DNA of 62,118 bases from an uncultured Phocaeicola sp. GTDB lineage: Bacteria > Bacteroidota > Bacteroidia > Bacteroidales > Bacteroidaceae. The number at the start of each line of letters is the position of its first letter. Position 1 is the first letter of the stretch. This document shows, piece by piece, positions 18,572-28,033 of the stretch. The stretch lies in assembly GCA_958434805.1 (NCBI GenBank), contig CAUBDX010000015.1:1-62118 (forward strand). The letters are read 5' to 3'. A program made the translations under genes and the position numbers. Under the pieces are notes generated by a model. The model was given only the letters and a program-made list of their open reading frames with translations, had not been told where the DNA came from and made no database searches.

Positions 18572-18637
18572 CGTTAGTAATGACCGAGCCTTGTCGTTAG
18601 TAATAACCGAGCAGTGTCGTTAGTAATGACCCGGCCG
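18572..18637 (+). repeat. Three 23-bp tandem repeats upstream of recA
   Basis: The unit CGTTAGTAATGACCGAGCC plus a variable TTGT/GTGT starts at 18572, 18595 and 18618. Only a few bases differ between copies. The position, about 115-180 nt before recA, is compatible with a regulatory or leader element. Confidence 0.85.
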
Positions 18638-18752
18638 AATCATACTAAAAAGTCAACCGGGTTCTCTCTTCAAGTTGAAGGCAGAAGCCCCCAAAGACTT
18701 AAAGCGTGTATATGCTTAACAGCCCAAGCACCTCAAAAAAAAGACAAAAAAA

Positions 18753-19805
18753 ATGGCAAAGAAAGACGAATTAGAATTTGAAGGCGGAATAGACAACGCT
18801 GCCTCAAAACCCAATAACAGCGAAAAGCTGAAAGCCTTGCAAGCTGCAATGGACAAAATTGAAAAGAGCTTCGGTAAAGGCTCTATCATGAGAATGGGAA
18901 ATGACCAGGTACAGGAAGTGGAGGTCATCCCTACCGGCTCTATCGCACTGAATGCTGCATTAGGCGTAGGAGGTTATCCGAAAGGACGTATCATTGAAAT
19001 CTACGGTCCGGAATCTTCCGGTAAAACTACCTTGGCTATCCATGCAATTGCGGAAGCACAAAAAAACGGGGGAATTGCTGCCTTCATTGATGCCGAGCAT
19101 GCGTTCGACCGCTTTTATGCTGCTAAATTAGGGGTTGACATTGACAACCTCTGGATTTCACAGCCCGACAACGGTGAACAGGCACTCGAAATTGCCGAAC
19201 AGCTCATCCGCTCATCGGCTATCGACATCATTGTTATCGACTCTGTAGCTGCTCTGACTCCGAAAGCTGAAATCGAAGGAGACATGGGTGACAACCGGGT
19301 AGGTCTGCAAGCCCGACTGATGTCGCAGGCTTTGCGTAAACTTACCTCAACCATCAGCAAGACCAATACCACTTGTATTTTCATCAACCAGTTGCGTGAA
19401 AAGATTGGCGTGATGTTCGGTAATCCGGAAACAACGACGGGTGGTAATGCACTGAAATTTTACGCATCGGTACGACTGGATATCCGTCGTGCAACTCAAC
19501 TGAAAGACGGGGAAGAGGTTATCGGTAATCAGGTGCGTGTAAAAGTAGTGAAAAACAAAGTGGCTCCTCCGTTCCGCAAAGCTGAATTCGACATCATGTT
19601 CGGTGAAGGTATCTCACGCAGCGGAGAAATCATTGACTTGGGTTCTGAACTGGGTATCATCAAGAAAAGCGGTTCATGGTACAGCTATAATGATACCAAA
19701 TTAGGTCAGGGTCGTGATGCGGCAAAACAATGCATCCAAGATAATCCGGAATTAGCGGAGGAACTGGAAGAACTGATTTTCTCTGCTTTGAAGGATAAGG
19801 AATAA
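18753..19805 (+). CDS. recA: Recombinase RecA
   Basis: RecA of 350 residues, the standard length: an ATP-dependent strand-exchange protein central to homologous recombination and the SOS response. Walker [10 protein letters not shown] is at 85-93; the [16 protein letters not shown]alker B region, the [17 protein letters not shown] segment and an acidic C-terminus are present. The start follows an A-rich stretch and gives the usual MAKKD-type N-terminus. The long upstream spacer carries three 23-bp repeats; I see no clear LexA-type box there. Confidence 0.99.
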   Translation: MAKKDELEFEGGIDNAASKPNNSEKLKALQAAMDKIEKSFGKGSIMRMGNDQVQEVEVIPTGSIALNAALGVGGYPKGRIIEIYGPESSGKTTLAIHAIAEAQKNGGIAAFIDAEHAFDRFYAAKLGVDIDNLWISQPDNGEQALEIAEQLIRSSAIDIIVIDSVAALTPKAEIEGDMGDNRVGLQARLMSQALRKLTSTISKTNTTCIFINQLREKIGVMFGNPETTTGGNALKFYASVRLDIRRATQLKDGEEVIGNQVRVKVVKNKVAPPFRKAEFDIMFGEGISRSGEIIDLGSELGIIKKSGSWYSYNDTKLGQGRDAAKQCIQDNPELAEELEELIFSALKDKE

Positions 19806-19814
19806 GTTTTTTAG

Positions 19815-19914
19815 GTGACGAGGTGACAAGGTGACGAGGTGACAAGGTAACGAGACTCCCATCCGGATGGGGAAAGCCTAGTCAACTCGTCAACTCGTCA
19901 ACTAAAAAAACTTA
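19815..19914. repeat. Octamer-repeat array E (two-armed, between convergent genes)
   Basis: Left units GTGACGAG, GTGACAAG, GTGACGAG, GTGACAAG, GTAACGAG occupy 19815-19854. The centre contains the palindrome CCCATCCGGATGGG. The right arm has CTAGTCAA, CTCGTCAA, CTCGTCAA and degenerate units that run into the 3' end of the patatin gene, so the last residues SLVD and the stop codon of that gene are formed by the repeat. Confidence 0.88.
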
Positions 19915-20769
19915 GTCAACTAATGACACAAACTCACCCAGTACCTTTCTGGCACACCCATACCCTTCCTCATAAAGTGCTGTCAACTTCTTGGTATCGC
20001 GTTCTATCCGGTTTACCACAACCTTCTGTTCCGGACGAATCACCAAGACACGTCCCTCATCTTCCATCCGCTCTATCATCTCCAGTTGCTTATTATACAC
20101 TTCGCAACGTTTACTCAACACCAGACGCAGACGCGGATAACGGCGGTAAACAAAGCTTGGCACACGGATATCTTTCTCTTGCTTGCGATAACCCCGGTTA
20201 CGGGTAAGCACTACAACGTTTTGCCCATATCCCTGCTCAAGCGCGCGCATCACCGGAATGGAGTCAACAATTCCACCATCCAGCATGGGGATGCCATCCA
20301 CATACGTTATCGGACAAACATACGGCAAACTGCTGGAAGCCTTTGCAATGGCAAGCAGACGCACCGGGTCTTCCTTATCTTCCAAGTAGCAAGCCCGCCC
20401 TGTTACACAGTTGGTTGTCACCATTTCAAAACGAGTGGGATTTTCAAAATAAGTCTTATAATCATAAGGAAGAATCTCTTTGGGAAACAAATCATACAGC
20501 AGATGCTGGTCGAGAATGCTGTGCTGATACCATAAATACTTCAAACCGATATAATGATATTTATCGAGCAAATCTATGTTGCTATATTTCGCTCGCCCTC
20601 TCTGCCGCGACATATAGGAAAGTCCGTTACAAGCTCCTGCCGAAACTCCCACAGCATAAGGAAACTCTATATGATGATCCATCATGTAATCAAGCACACC
20701 ACAAGTAAACACACCGCGCATTCCACCGCCTTCGAGTACAAGCCCCATTTTTCCGAAATCTACTTCCAT
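19912..20769 (-). CDS. Patatin-like phospholipase family protein
   Basis: Serine lipid acyl hydrolase of 285 residues. It has the oxyanion glycine string LVLEGGGMRG near the N-terminus, the nucleophile elbow GVSAG with Ser43, and the catalytic Asp164 in DGGIVDS, the complete patatin dyad. There is no signal peptide, so it is likely cytosolic or membrane-associated, similar to the YjjU-like group. It is convergent with recA. Its last codons overlap octamer array E, and its start is preceded by array F. Confidence 0.9.
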   Translation of the reverse strand: MEVDFGKMGLVLEGGGMRGVFTCGVLDYMMDHHIEFPYAVGVSAGACNGLSYMSRQRGRAKYSNIDLLDKYHYIGLKYLWYQHSILDQHLLYDLFPKEILPYDYKTYFENPTRFEMVTTNCVTGRACYLEDKEDPVRLLAIAKASSSLPYVCPITYVDGIPMLDGGIVDSIPVMRALEQGYGQNVVVLTRNRGYRKQEKDIRVPSFVYRRYPRLRLVLSKRCEVYNKQLEMIERMEDEGRVLVIRPEQKVVVNRIERDTKKLTALYEEGYGCARKVLGEFVSLVD

Positions 20770-20785
20770 ACGCTTTTGATTATAG

Positions 20786-20900
20786 TTTTTAAGTTTTTGA
20801 GTTCCTAAGTTCTTGAGTTGAAGAGTTCTTAAGTTCTTGGATTGACGAGTTATTGAGCTTGAAAACTTAAAAACTAAAAACTTACAAACTACAAACTTAT
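20786..20900. repeat. Octamer-repeat array F (two-armed, AT-rich)
   Basis: Nine units in exact 8-nt register (TTTTTAAG, TTTTTGAG, TTCCTAAG, TTCTTGAG, TTGAAGAG, TTCTTAAG, TTCTTGGA, TTGACGAG, TTATTGAG), then units of the opposite arm (CTTGAAAA, CTTAAAAA, CTAAAAA, CTTACAAA). It mixes the AT-rich form and the GACGAG form, showing that they are one family. In the patatin sense it ends 16 nt before the start. Confidence 0.92.
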
Positions 20901-20958
20901 ACTTACCTGCAAATATATATTTTTTACGACAAATGTAGCAAACTTCTATTTTATTTGT

Positions 20959-20966
20959 TACATTTG
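20959..20966 (+). promoter_or_regulatory. -7 promoter element TACATTTG
   Basis: Exact TAnnTTTG about 42 nt before the aminopeptidase start. A distinct -33 element was not found. Confidence 0.6.
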
Positions 20967-21007
20967 CACTACAAAAAAGTAATTTATGACATTAAAATGA
21001 AATAAGT

Positions 21008-22402
21008 ATGTTTGACTCGGTAATCTATCAAAACCGCCGTAAAGCCTTACGCACAAAAATGAGCAGCGGCATCATCCTTATTTTAGGAAATAATGAAGCT
21101 CCGGCAAACTATCCGGACAATACATATAAATTCCGCCAAGACAGTTCGTTTGTCTATTTCTTCGGACATTCTCACCCCGGATTTGCCGGTATTATTGATA
21201 TCGACAACGGAGAAGAATACCTGTTTGGTGACGATGTAGACATGGACGACATCATCTGGATGGGACCTCAGCCTTCTATGCAAGAACTGGCTGAGCAAGT
21301 AGGCGTAAAGAAAAGCCTGCCGTTTGCCAAGCTGAAAGAAGTGATGGGAAAAGCCATTTCACAACGCCGGCAGATTCACTTCCTCCCGCCCTATCGCTAT
21401 GATAATATGTTGCTGTTGGAGGAACTGACCGGTATCCGGGCGTCACTGACCAAAAAGCATGCGTCACTGGAATTGATTAAAGCCGTGGTTGCTCTGCGCT
21501 CGGTAAAAGAAGCCTGCGAAATTGCGGAAATCGACAAAGCCTGCAATGTGGGATATGAAATGCATACCACCGCCATGCGCCTCTGCAAACCGGGTGTATC
21601 TGAGCAGTACATTGCCGGAGTACTTGACGGAATTGCTTCTTCCTACGGACGTATGGTTTCATTTGCTACCATCCTTACACAGAACGGGCAGACACTCCAT
21701 AACCATGACCATAGTCATACGCTGGAAGCGGGCCGCCTGATGCTGACCGATGCCGGTGCTGAACTGATGAACTATTATTGCTCTGACCATACACGTACCG
21801 TTCCGGTCGGCGGCAAGTTCACTTCACGCCAGCGCGATGTATACAGCATCGTACTGGCTTGTCACGATAAGGCTCTTGAACTGGCACGCCCCGGTGTTAC
21901 TTATAAATCGGTTCACCTGGAAGTATGTAAGGTGCTGGCACAGGGACTGAAAGATTTGGGATTGATGAAGGGCGACGTGGAAGCAGCCGTAGCTGCCGGT
22001 GCACATGCCTTATTCCTCCCCCACGGACTGGGACATATGATGGGACTGGATGTACACGACATGGAAGACTTAGGTCAATGCTATGTAGGATATGACGAAG
22101 AAATACAACCTTCTACCCAGTTTGGTCTGGCTTCCTTGCGTATGGGACGCCGCCTGCAGGAAGGTTTTGTCATCACCGATGAACCCGGATGCTATTTTAT
22201 CCCTGCCCTCATCGATAAATGGAAAGCAGAAAAGTTACATACCGACTTCCTCAACTTCGATGCCATCGAAAAATTCAAAGACTTCGGAGGTATCCGCCTG
22301 GAAGATGACATCTTAATTACAGCCAACGGTTCACGGTTTACCGGCGACAAGCGGATTCCGATTACCATAGAAGAGGTGGAAGCCATCATGAATGAGGAAT
22401 GA
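21008..22402 (+). CDS. Aminopeptidase P family metallopeptidase (M24B)
   Basis: Cytosolic Xaa-Pro aminopeptidase of 464 residues. An N-terminal AMP_N domain (about 1-150) precedes the pita-bread catalytic domain with all metal ligands visible: Asp in MLTDAGAEL, Asp in SDHTRT, His in LPHGLGHMMGLDVHD, Glu in DEPGCYF and Glu in GGIRLEDD. It releases N-terminal residues preceding proline. It is probably a single-gene unit driven by the TACATTTG element just upstream. Confidence 0.93.
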   Translation: MFDSVIYQNRRKALRTKMSSGIILILGNNEAPANYPDNTYKFRQDSSFVYFFGHSHPGFAGIIDIDNGEEYLFGDDVDMDDIIWMGPQPSMQELAEQVGVKKSLPFAKLKEVMGKAISQRRQIHFLPPYRYDNMLLLEELTGIRASLTKKHASLELIKAVVALRSVKEACEIAEIDKACNVGYEMHTTAMRLCKPGVSEQYIAGVLDGIASSYGRMVSFATILTQNGQTLHNHDHSHTLEAGRLMLTDAGAELMNYYCSDHTRTVPVGGKFTSRQRDVYSIVLACHDKALELARPGVTYKSVHLEVCKVLAQGLKDLGLMKGDVEAAVAAGAHALFLPHGLGHMMGLDVHDMEDLGQCYVGYDEEIQPSTQFGLASLRMGRRLQEGFVITDEPGCYFIPALIDKWKAEKLHTDFLNFDAIEKFKDFGGIRLEDDILITANGSRFTGDKRIPITIEEVEAIMNEE

Positions 22403-22413
22403 GAAATGAAAAA

Positions 22414-22566
22414 CTCATGAACAGAAAAACTCATGAACAGAAAAACTTAAAAACTTATAAACTTATAAACCTAAAAACTCATAAACCTAAAAACTCATAA
22501 ACCTAAAAACTTATAAACTTAAAAACTTATAAACTTAAAAACTTATAAACTTAACACTTAACACCC
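22414..22566 (+). repeat. Octamer-repeat array G (17 direct units)
   Basis: Seventeen contiguous 8-bp units at 22414-22549: CTCATGAA, CAGAAAAA, CTTAAAAA, CTTATAAA, CCTAAAAA, CTCATAAA and variants, partly as a 16-bp alternation of CTTATAAA and CTTAAAAA. Two 7-bp units (CTTAACA) follow, and the start codon comes 10 nt later. No opposite arm is present, so it is a single-direction, G-poor leader. Confidence 0.95.
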
Positions 22567-23760
22567 ATGAACAAACTGATTGCCCTAGCAGCATTAGGCC
22601 TTTGCTTCAGCAATGTATATGCAAAAAGCCCTAAGAAAAACAAAGCAGAAGAAGGATTTATCTTCACAACCGTAAAAGAAAGTCCAATCACATCTATCAA
22701 AAACCAAAACCAGTCGAGCACCTGCTGGTCATTCTCTTCACTCGGCTTCCTTGAATCCGAACTGATGCGCTTAGGAAAAGGAGAATTCGACTTGTCTGAA
22801 ATGTTCGTTGTTCACAAGACCATGCAGGAACGCGGAGAAAACTACGTGCGCTACCACGGCGATGCTTCTTTCTCTCCGGGCGGAAGCTTCAGCGACATCA
22901 TCGCATGCTACCAGAAACACGGAATGGTTCCGCAGGAAGCCATGCCGGGAATCATGTATGGCGACTCACTGCCTAACCACAACGAAGTAGACGCAGTGGC
23001 AGGTGCTTATGTACAAGCCATCGGAAAAGGTAATTTCAGAAAACTGTCACCCGTATGGAAACAAGGACTCTGCGCCATTTATGACACTTACCTGGGAGAA
23101 TGCCCGAAAGAATTTACCTACAAAGGAAAAACCTACACACCGAGAAGTTTTGCTGACGAAGTATTACAGCTGAACCCGAACGACTATGTTTCACTCACTT
23201 CATACACGCATCACCCCTTCTATACCCAGTTCTTTGTAGAAGTACAAGACAACTGGCGCAACGCATTGTCATATAACCTGCCTATCGATGAACTGATGGC
23301 TGTAATGGACAACGCAGTCAATAACGGATACACGTTCGCTTGGGGAGCAGACGTAAGTGAAGAAGGATTTACCCGCGACGGTATCGCAGTATGCCCCAAT
23401 GCAGAAAAAGGAGCAGAACTTACCGGATCGGATATGGCTCGCTGGCTGGGCTTGAGCAAAGCAGACAAGCGTAAAGAACTTACCAGCAAACCGATGCCTG
23501 AAATTGAAGTAACTCAGGAAATGCGCCAAAAAGCATTCGACAACTGGGAAACTACCGATGACCACGGTATGGTTATCTATGGTTTGGCTAAAGACCAGAA
23601 CGGAAAAGAATATTACATGGTGAAAAACTCATGGGGAGAAAGCGGTAAATACAAAGGCATCTGGTATGCTTCAAAAACATTTGCCAAGTATAAAACCATG
23701 AATATTTTAATCCATAAAGATGCAATCCCCGCAGAAATTGCCAAAAAACTAGGTCTTTAA
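22567..23760 (+). CDS. C1 family cysteine peptidase (bleomycin hydrolase/PepC-like), exported
   Basis: Papain-fold peptidase of 397 residues with a signal peptide (cleavage near NVYA). The catalytic Cys53 is in NQNQSSTCWSFSS, His333 in DDHGMVIYG and Asn354 in KNSWGESG; the oxyanion glutamine precedes the cysteine. It is similar to aminopeptidase C/bleomycin hydrolase but exported, as is common in Bacteroides. The long direct octamer array ends 10 nt before the start. A strong terminator follows. Confidence 0.9.
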   Translation: MNKLIALAALGLCFSNVYAKSPKKNKAEEGFIFTTVKESPITSIKNQNQSSTCWSFSSLGFLESELMRLGKGEFDLSEMFVVHKTMQERGENYVRYHGDASFSPGGSFSDIIACYQKHGMVPQEAMPGIMYGDSLPNHNEVDAVAGAYVQAIGKGNFRKLSPVWKQGLCAIYDTYLGECPKEFTYKGKTYTPRSFADEVLQLNPNDYVSLTSYTHHPFYTQFFVEVQDNWRNALSYNLPIDELMAVMDNAVNNGYTFAWGADVSEEGFTRDGIAVCPNAEKGAELTGSDMARWLGLSKADKRKELTSKPMPEIEVTQEMRQKAFDNWETTDDHGMVIYGLAKDQNGKEYYMVKNSWGESGKYKGIWYASKTFAKYKTMNILIHKDAIPAEIAKKLGL

Positions 23761-23789
23761 TGATTTAAAATAGACTGATTACAAATAAT

Positions 23790-23835
23790 AATCGGCTGAT
23801 TCCGCAAAATAAATACGGAATCAGCCGATTTTTTC
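23790..23835 (+). terminator. Terminator after the C1 peptidase gene
   Basis: A 15-bp stem, AATCGGCTGATTCCG (23790-23804) with CGGAATCAGCCGATT (23816-23830), then a T run. Confidence 0.93.
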
Positions 23836-23848
23836 TTTCTTTTTTCCT

Positions 23849-23912
23849 ACCTTTACAGATTGAAGAACAAGAGCCTGTTCACACTTTCCAGTCAAACTAC
23901 CGGAACAGGCTC
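23849..23912 (+). promoter_or_regulatory. Possible recJ promoter and leader hairpin
   Basis: TACCTTTA at 23849-23856 is one mismatch from TAnnTTTG. Downstream, GAGCCTGTTC (23871-23880) and GAACAGGCTC (23903-23912) form a perfect 10-bp stem within the recJ leader. Confidence 0.4.
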
Positions 23913-23943
23913 CATGGAACGAAAGAAAAAAAACAGCATATAA

Positions 23944-25665
23944 ATGAATTACAGATGGAACTATCAACCTCCTACCCAAGAGCAAAGGGAAGCAGCTAAA
24001 TCGCTCGCCAAAGAGATAGGTATCAGCCCCATCCTTTGTCGCCTGCTGCAAGAAAGAGGAATTACCTCGGCAGCAGAAGCAAAGCGGTTTTTCCGCCCCC
24101 AGCTCAATGAGCTTCACGACCCGTTTCTGATGAATGACATGAACATAGCCGTGGAGCGACTGAATCAGGCAATGGGGAGGAAAGAGCGTATTTTGATTTA
24201 TGGAGACTATGATGTGGATGGTACAACTGCTGTCGCATTGGTTTACAAATTCCTTCAACAGTTCTACTCGAATATTGATTACTATATTCCTGACCGGTAC
24301 AACGAAGGATATGGAGTTTCAAAACAGGGAATTGACTATGCTTATGAAACGGATGTCAAGCTGGTCATCGTATTAGACTGCGGCATTAAAGCCGTAGAGG
24401 AGATTTCGTATGCCAAAGAGAAAGGGATTGACTTCATTATTTGCGACCATCACGTGCCCGATGAAGTGCTCCCTCCTGCCATTGCCATACTGAACCCCAA
24501 ACGGAAAGATTCAACTTACCCGTATGACCACTTGTCGGGATGCGGCGTAGGCTTCAAGCTAATGCAGGCTTTTGCTCAGAACAATGGCATTGAGTTTCAT
24601 CAACTCACTCCACTCTTAGATCTGGTGGCTGTAAGCATTGCTTCTGATATCGTACCGATTATGGGAGAAAACCGCATCCTTGCCTTCCACGGCTTGCGGC
24701 AGCTCAACTCAAACCCAAGTGTCGGACTGAAAGCGATTATTGATGTCTGCGGGCTGGCTGAAAAGGAGATTACCATGAGTGACATTGTCTTTAAAATAGG
24801 ACCGCGCATCAATGCTTCCGGACGTATACAGAACGGAAAAGAAGCAGTTGACTTGCTCATAGAAAAAGACTTTCAGGCTGCTCTTGAAAAAAGTAACCTG
24901 ATTAACCAGTATAACGAGACCCGAAAGGACCTCGATAAGAGTATGACCGAAGAGGCCAACCATATCGTTGACCAGCTGGAAAATCTTTCGGAACGGCGCT
25001 CGATTGTCATCTTTAACGAAGAATGGCACAAGGGGGTTATCGGAATTGTTGCCTCGCGACTGACGGAGATTTATTACCGACCGGCTGTGGTGCTGACTCG
25101 TACCGATGACTTGGCTACCGGCTCGGCACGCTCGGTTTCAGGCTTCGATGTGTATAAAGCGATAGAGCATTGCCGCGACTTACTTGAGAACTTTGGAGGG
25201 CATACGTATGCGGCAGGACTTTCCATGAAAGTGGAAAACGTGGCAAAATTCACCCGACGGTTTGAGGAGTATGTAACCAGTCATATCTTGCCTGAACAGA
25301 CCAGTGCAACCATTGATATTGACGCACAACTGGACTTCCGCGACATTACACCGAAGTTTTTCTTCGACTTAAAGAAGTTCAACCCCTTCGGTCCCGACAA
25401 CCACAAGCCGGTGTTTGCCACACTGAATGTGTATGATTACGGCACCAGCAAAGTGGTGGGAAGAGATCAGGAACATATCAAACTGGAACTGGTGGATAAC
25501 AAATCGAATAACGTAATGAACGGCATTGCTTTCGGACAGAGTTCACAGGCGCGCTACATCAAGACGAAACAGTCGTTCAACATTTGTTATACCATCGAGG
25601 AAAACACACATAAACGAGGAGAAATCCAACTCCAGATAGAGGATATCAAACCATCTTTTAAATGA
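23944..25665 (+). CDS. recJ: Single-stranded-DNA-specific exonuclease RecJ
   Basis: Cytosolic 5'-3' ssDNA exonuclease of 573 residues acting in recombination and mismatch repair. DHH-superfamily motifs are intact: DYDVDG at 88-93, LDCGIKA at about 144-150 and CDHHVPDE with Asp168, His169, His170. The DHHA1 domain follows (GGHTYAAG) and a C-terminal OB-like domain ends the protein. It is followed by a terminator and then a RecQ helicase gene, a functionally related pair. Confidence 0.97.
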   Translation: MNYRWNYQPPTQEQREAAKSLAKEIGISPILCRLLQERGITSAAEAKRFFRPQLNELHDPFLMNDMNIAVERLNQAMGRKERILIYGDYDVDGTTAVALVYKFLQQFYSNIDYYIPDRYNEGYGVSKQGIDYAYETDVKLVIVLDCGIKAVEEISYAKEKGIDFIICDHHVPDEVLPPAIAILNPKRKDSTYPYDHLSGCGVGFKLMQAFAQNNGIEFHQLTPLLDLVAVSIASDIVPIMGENRILAFHGLRQLNSNPSVGLKAIIDVCGLAEKEITMSDIVFKIGPRINASGRIQNGKEAVDLLIEKDFQAALEKSNLINQYNETRKDLDKSMTEEANHIVDQLENLSERRSIVIFNEEWHKGVIGIVASRLTEIYYRPAVVLTRTDDLATGSARSVSGFDVYKAIEHCRDLLENFGGHTYAAGLSMKVENVAKFTRRFEEYVTSHILPEQTSATIDIDAQLDFRDITPKFFFDLKKFNPFGPDNHKPVFATLNVYDYGTSKVVGRDQEHIKLELVDNKSNNVMNGIAFGQSSQARYIKTKQSFNICYTIEENTHKRGEIQLQIEDIKPSFK

Positions 25666-25671
25666 TATGAC

Positions 25672-25719
25672 AAAGCCGATGTGCCGCCTTGAAGAAGACC
25701 TTGACACATCGGCTTTTTT
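25672..25719 (+). terminator. Terminator between recJ and recQ
   Basis: AAAGCCGATGTG (25672-25683) pairs with CACATCGGCTTT (25705-25716), followed by T residues. It lies immediately before the RecQ start. Confidence 0.9.
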
Positions 25720-25725
25720 ACTTCC

Positions 25726-27639
25726 ATGCAGGCGATTATGGATTACAGAAGCATTCTTAAACAATATTGGGGATATGATAACTTCCGGGGTATCCAAAAG
25801 GAAATTATCGAAAGTATCGGAAGCGGAAAAGATACATTGGGACTGATGCCCACCGGAGGAGGTAAATCTATTACCTTCCAGGTACCGGCACTGGCACAGC
25901 CGGGATTATGCCTCGTTATTACGCCCCTGATTGCATTAATGAAAGATCAGGTGCGCAACCTGCGCGACCGGGGTATCAAAGCAACTGCCATCTATTCGGG
26001 TATGACCCGCGAAGAAATACTCATTGCACTCGACAACTGTATCTTCGGGAATTACAAATTTCTCTATATCTCTCCTGAACGATTGGGTACGGAAATCTTT
26101 CAACTCAAGCTGAGAAGCATGAAGGTAAGCATGGTAACGGTGGATGAGTCGCACTGTATCTCGCAATGGGGATATGACTTCCGCCCGGCTTATCTCCAGA
26201 TTTCTGAGGTACGCAAATTGCTCCCCGATGTTCCTGTGCTGGCACTGACTGCCACAGCCACGCCGGAAGTGGTAAAAGATATTCAAGAGCGGCTGGCTTT
26301 CCGCAAGGAGAATGTGTTCCGCATGAGTTTTGAACGTCAGAACTTGGCGTATATTGTCCGCCGTACGGAAAATAAGGCGGAAGAGTTGCTGCATATCTTG
26401 CAAAGCGTCAGCGGTTCGGCCATCGTCTATACACGCAACCGGAAGAAAACGAAAGAGGCGGCTCTTTTCTTGAATGCCAACCAGATTACGGCTACATTTT
26501 ATCATGCCGGCCTCAACAATGAAATCAAAGATCAGCGGCAGAAAAGCTGGCTCACCGGAGAACATCGGGTAATGGTGGCTACCAATGCGTTCGGCATGGG
26601 AATCGATAAGCCTGATGTGAGAATCGTCATTCATCTGGATTTCCCCGACTCACCCGAAGCGTATTTCCAGGAAGCAGGAAGAGCCGGACGCGACGGACAG
26701 AAAGCGTATGCGGTCTTGCTCTATGCCCGAAATGATCAGGCTACGCTAAAGAAACGCATCGCTGACACATTTCCCGAGAAAGACTATATCCGCAAGGTGT
26801 ATGAGGATATAAACTATTACTATCAGATGGCAATGGGCGACGGACTGGGCTGTACGTATGCCTTCAACATTGATGAGTTTTGCCATAACTTCAAGCATTT
26901 CCCCATTCAGGTGGACAGTGCCTTGAAGATATTGACCCGTGCCGGCTATCTGGAATATACCGACGAGCAAGACAATGCTTCGCGTATTCTGTTCACCCTG
27001 CAGCGCGACGAGCTGTACCGCATCCATGAAAACAGTCCGGAAACTGAAAATTTGATTCGTACCATCCTCCGTCTGTACACGGGAATCTTTACTGATTATG
27101 CCTACATCAATGAAGATACGCTCGCATTACGGACAGGGCTTACGCGTCAGCAGGTTTATGAAACGCTGGTCTTGCTGACCAAAAGGCGCATCCTTCATTA
27201 CATTCCCGGAAAGAAAACGCCGTATATCATCTATACCCGCGAACGGCAGGAAACCAAACGGATTTATCTGAGTCCGGATGTTTACGAGAAACGGAAGGAA
27301 AGTTACATCCACCGCATCCAGTCGATGCTTGAATATGCCGGAGCAACCGACAAGTGCCGGAGCCGTATGCTTCTCCGCTATTTCGGTGAAAAGAACGAAC
27401 ATAACTGCGGACAGTGTGATGTGTGTTTACAGAGTCACGAGTCGGGCTTGAAGCAGGGACGGTTTGCCGAACTGAAGGCTCAAATAGAATCCATCTTAAA
27501 GGAAGCTCCTCTTTCTTCACACGATTTGCTGAACCGGATGAATCACACCGAGAGCGAGGAAGCTAAAAAGGTGTTGGCTTATCTGCTGGCTGAGGAAACC
27601 ATCCGGCAAAGAGAGGGACTACTGACATGGAATGAATAG
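25726..27639 (+). CDS. recQ: RecQ family ATP-dependent DNA helicase
   Basis: Helicase of 637 residues. Motif I MPTGGGKS is at 41-48, the DESH box at 140-143 with CISQWGYDFRP after it, and motif VI QEAGRAGRDG is present. The RQC zinc cysteines appear in CRSRMLLRYFGEKNEHNCGQCDVC. A clear HRDC domain is not seen; the C-terminus is a short winged-helix-like stretch. Unwinds recombination intermediates in the cytosol. ATG at 25738 (MDYRSI) is an equally plausible start, since 25726 lies only 7 nt after the recJ terminator. Bacteroides usually carry more than one RecQ paralogue, so the symbol is generic. Confidence 0.93.
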   Translation: MQAIMDYRSILKQYWGYDNFRGIQKEIIESIGSGKDTLGLMPTGGGKSITFQVPALAQPGLCLVITPLIALMKDQVRNLRDRGIKATAIYSGMTREEILIALDNCIFGNYKFLYISPERLGTEIFQLKLRSMKVSMVTVDESHCISQWGYDFRPAYLQISEVRKLLPDVPVLALTATATPEVVKDIQERLAFRKENVFRMSFERQNLAYIVRRTENKAEELLHILQSVSGSAIVYTRNRKKTKEAALFLNANQITATFYHAGLNNEIKDQRQKSWLTGEHRVMVATNAFGMGIDKPDVRIVIHLDFPDSPEAYFQEAGRAGRDGQKAYAVLLYARNDQATLKKRIADTFPEKDYIRKVYEDINYYYQMAMGDGLGCTYAFNIDEFCHNFKHFPIQVDSALKILTRAGYLEYTDEQDNASRILFTLQRDELYRIHENSPETENLIRTILRLYTGIFTDYAYINEDTLALRTGLTRQQVYETLVLLTKRRILHYIPGKKTPYIIYTRERQETKRIYLSPDVYEKRKESYIHRIQSMLEYAGATDKCRSRMLLRYFGEKNEHNCGQCDVCLQSHESGLKQGRFAELKAQIESILKEAPLSSHDLLNRMNHTESEEAKKVLAYLLAEETIRQREGLLTWNE

Positions 27640-27647
27640 TCCTAAAA

Positions 27648-27694
27648 AATCCTCGGCAAACCAGAAGCATTCCACCTTCGGTTTGCTGAGGATT
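27648..27694 (+). terminator. Terminator after recQ
   Basis: AATCCTCGGCAAACC (27648-27662) pairs with GGTTTGCTGAGGATT (27680-27694) with one mismatch. It may act on both strands. Confidence 0.75.
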
Positions 27695-27729
27695 CTTCAT
27701 TTGATACCTCCTTCGCTCAAGATAGCATG

Positions 27730-27912
27730 CTATGGTTTCCGTCTTTTTTGCATGAATTTCTTCACATCCTGATACACATTGAAAAGCAAAAGACCTGAAA
27801 TATAAAGTAAGAGTGCGTAACGAAGGTAGTCGTTTCCCCAACAAGAGCCGGGTTGGGAAAAGCCATACAAACAAAACAGATTAACAATGTAGCCCCAGAT
27901 TCTCATAACCAT
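27730..27912 (-). CDS. Small hypothetical membrane protein
   Basis: Predicted protein of 60 residues with an N-terminal hydrophobic stretch, a central membrane segment (YALLLYISGLLLF) and a basic tail (KKFMQKRRKP). No family recognised. Support is moderate: a minus-strand TATATTTG element lies upstream at 27995-28002, the ORF sits between a terminator and a divergent promoter, and no other gene fits here. Confidence 0.45.
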   Translation of the reverse strand: MVMRIWGYIVNLFCLYGFSQPGSCWGNDYLRYALLLYISGLLLFNVYQDVKKFMQKRRKP

Positions 27913-28033
27913 AGTTTTAAAAGAAAAAACTGAAACGATTTAAATAGAGAAGAGTAATTTGTAACGCTGTATTACATATCTTCTCAAACATACACAAATA
28001 TAATTCTTTTATCTTTTATTTGCATTGATTTTT

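Noticed and set aside
18572..18637. CRISPR repeats upstream of recA
   Set aside because: The three 23-bp copies are head to tail with no unique spacers.
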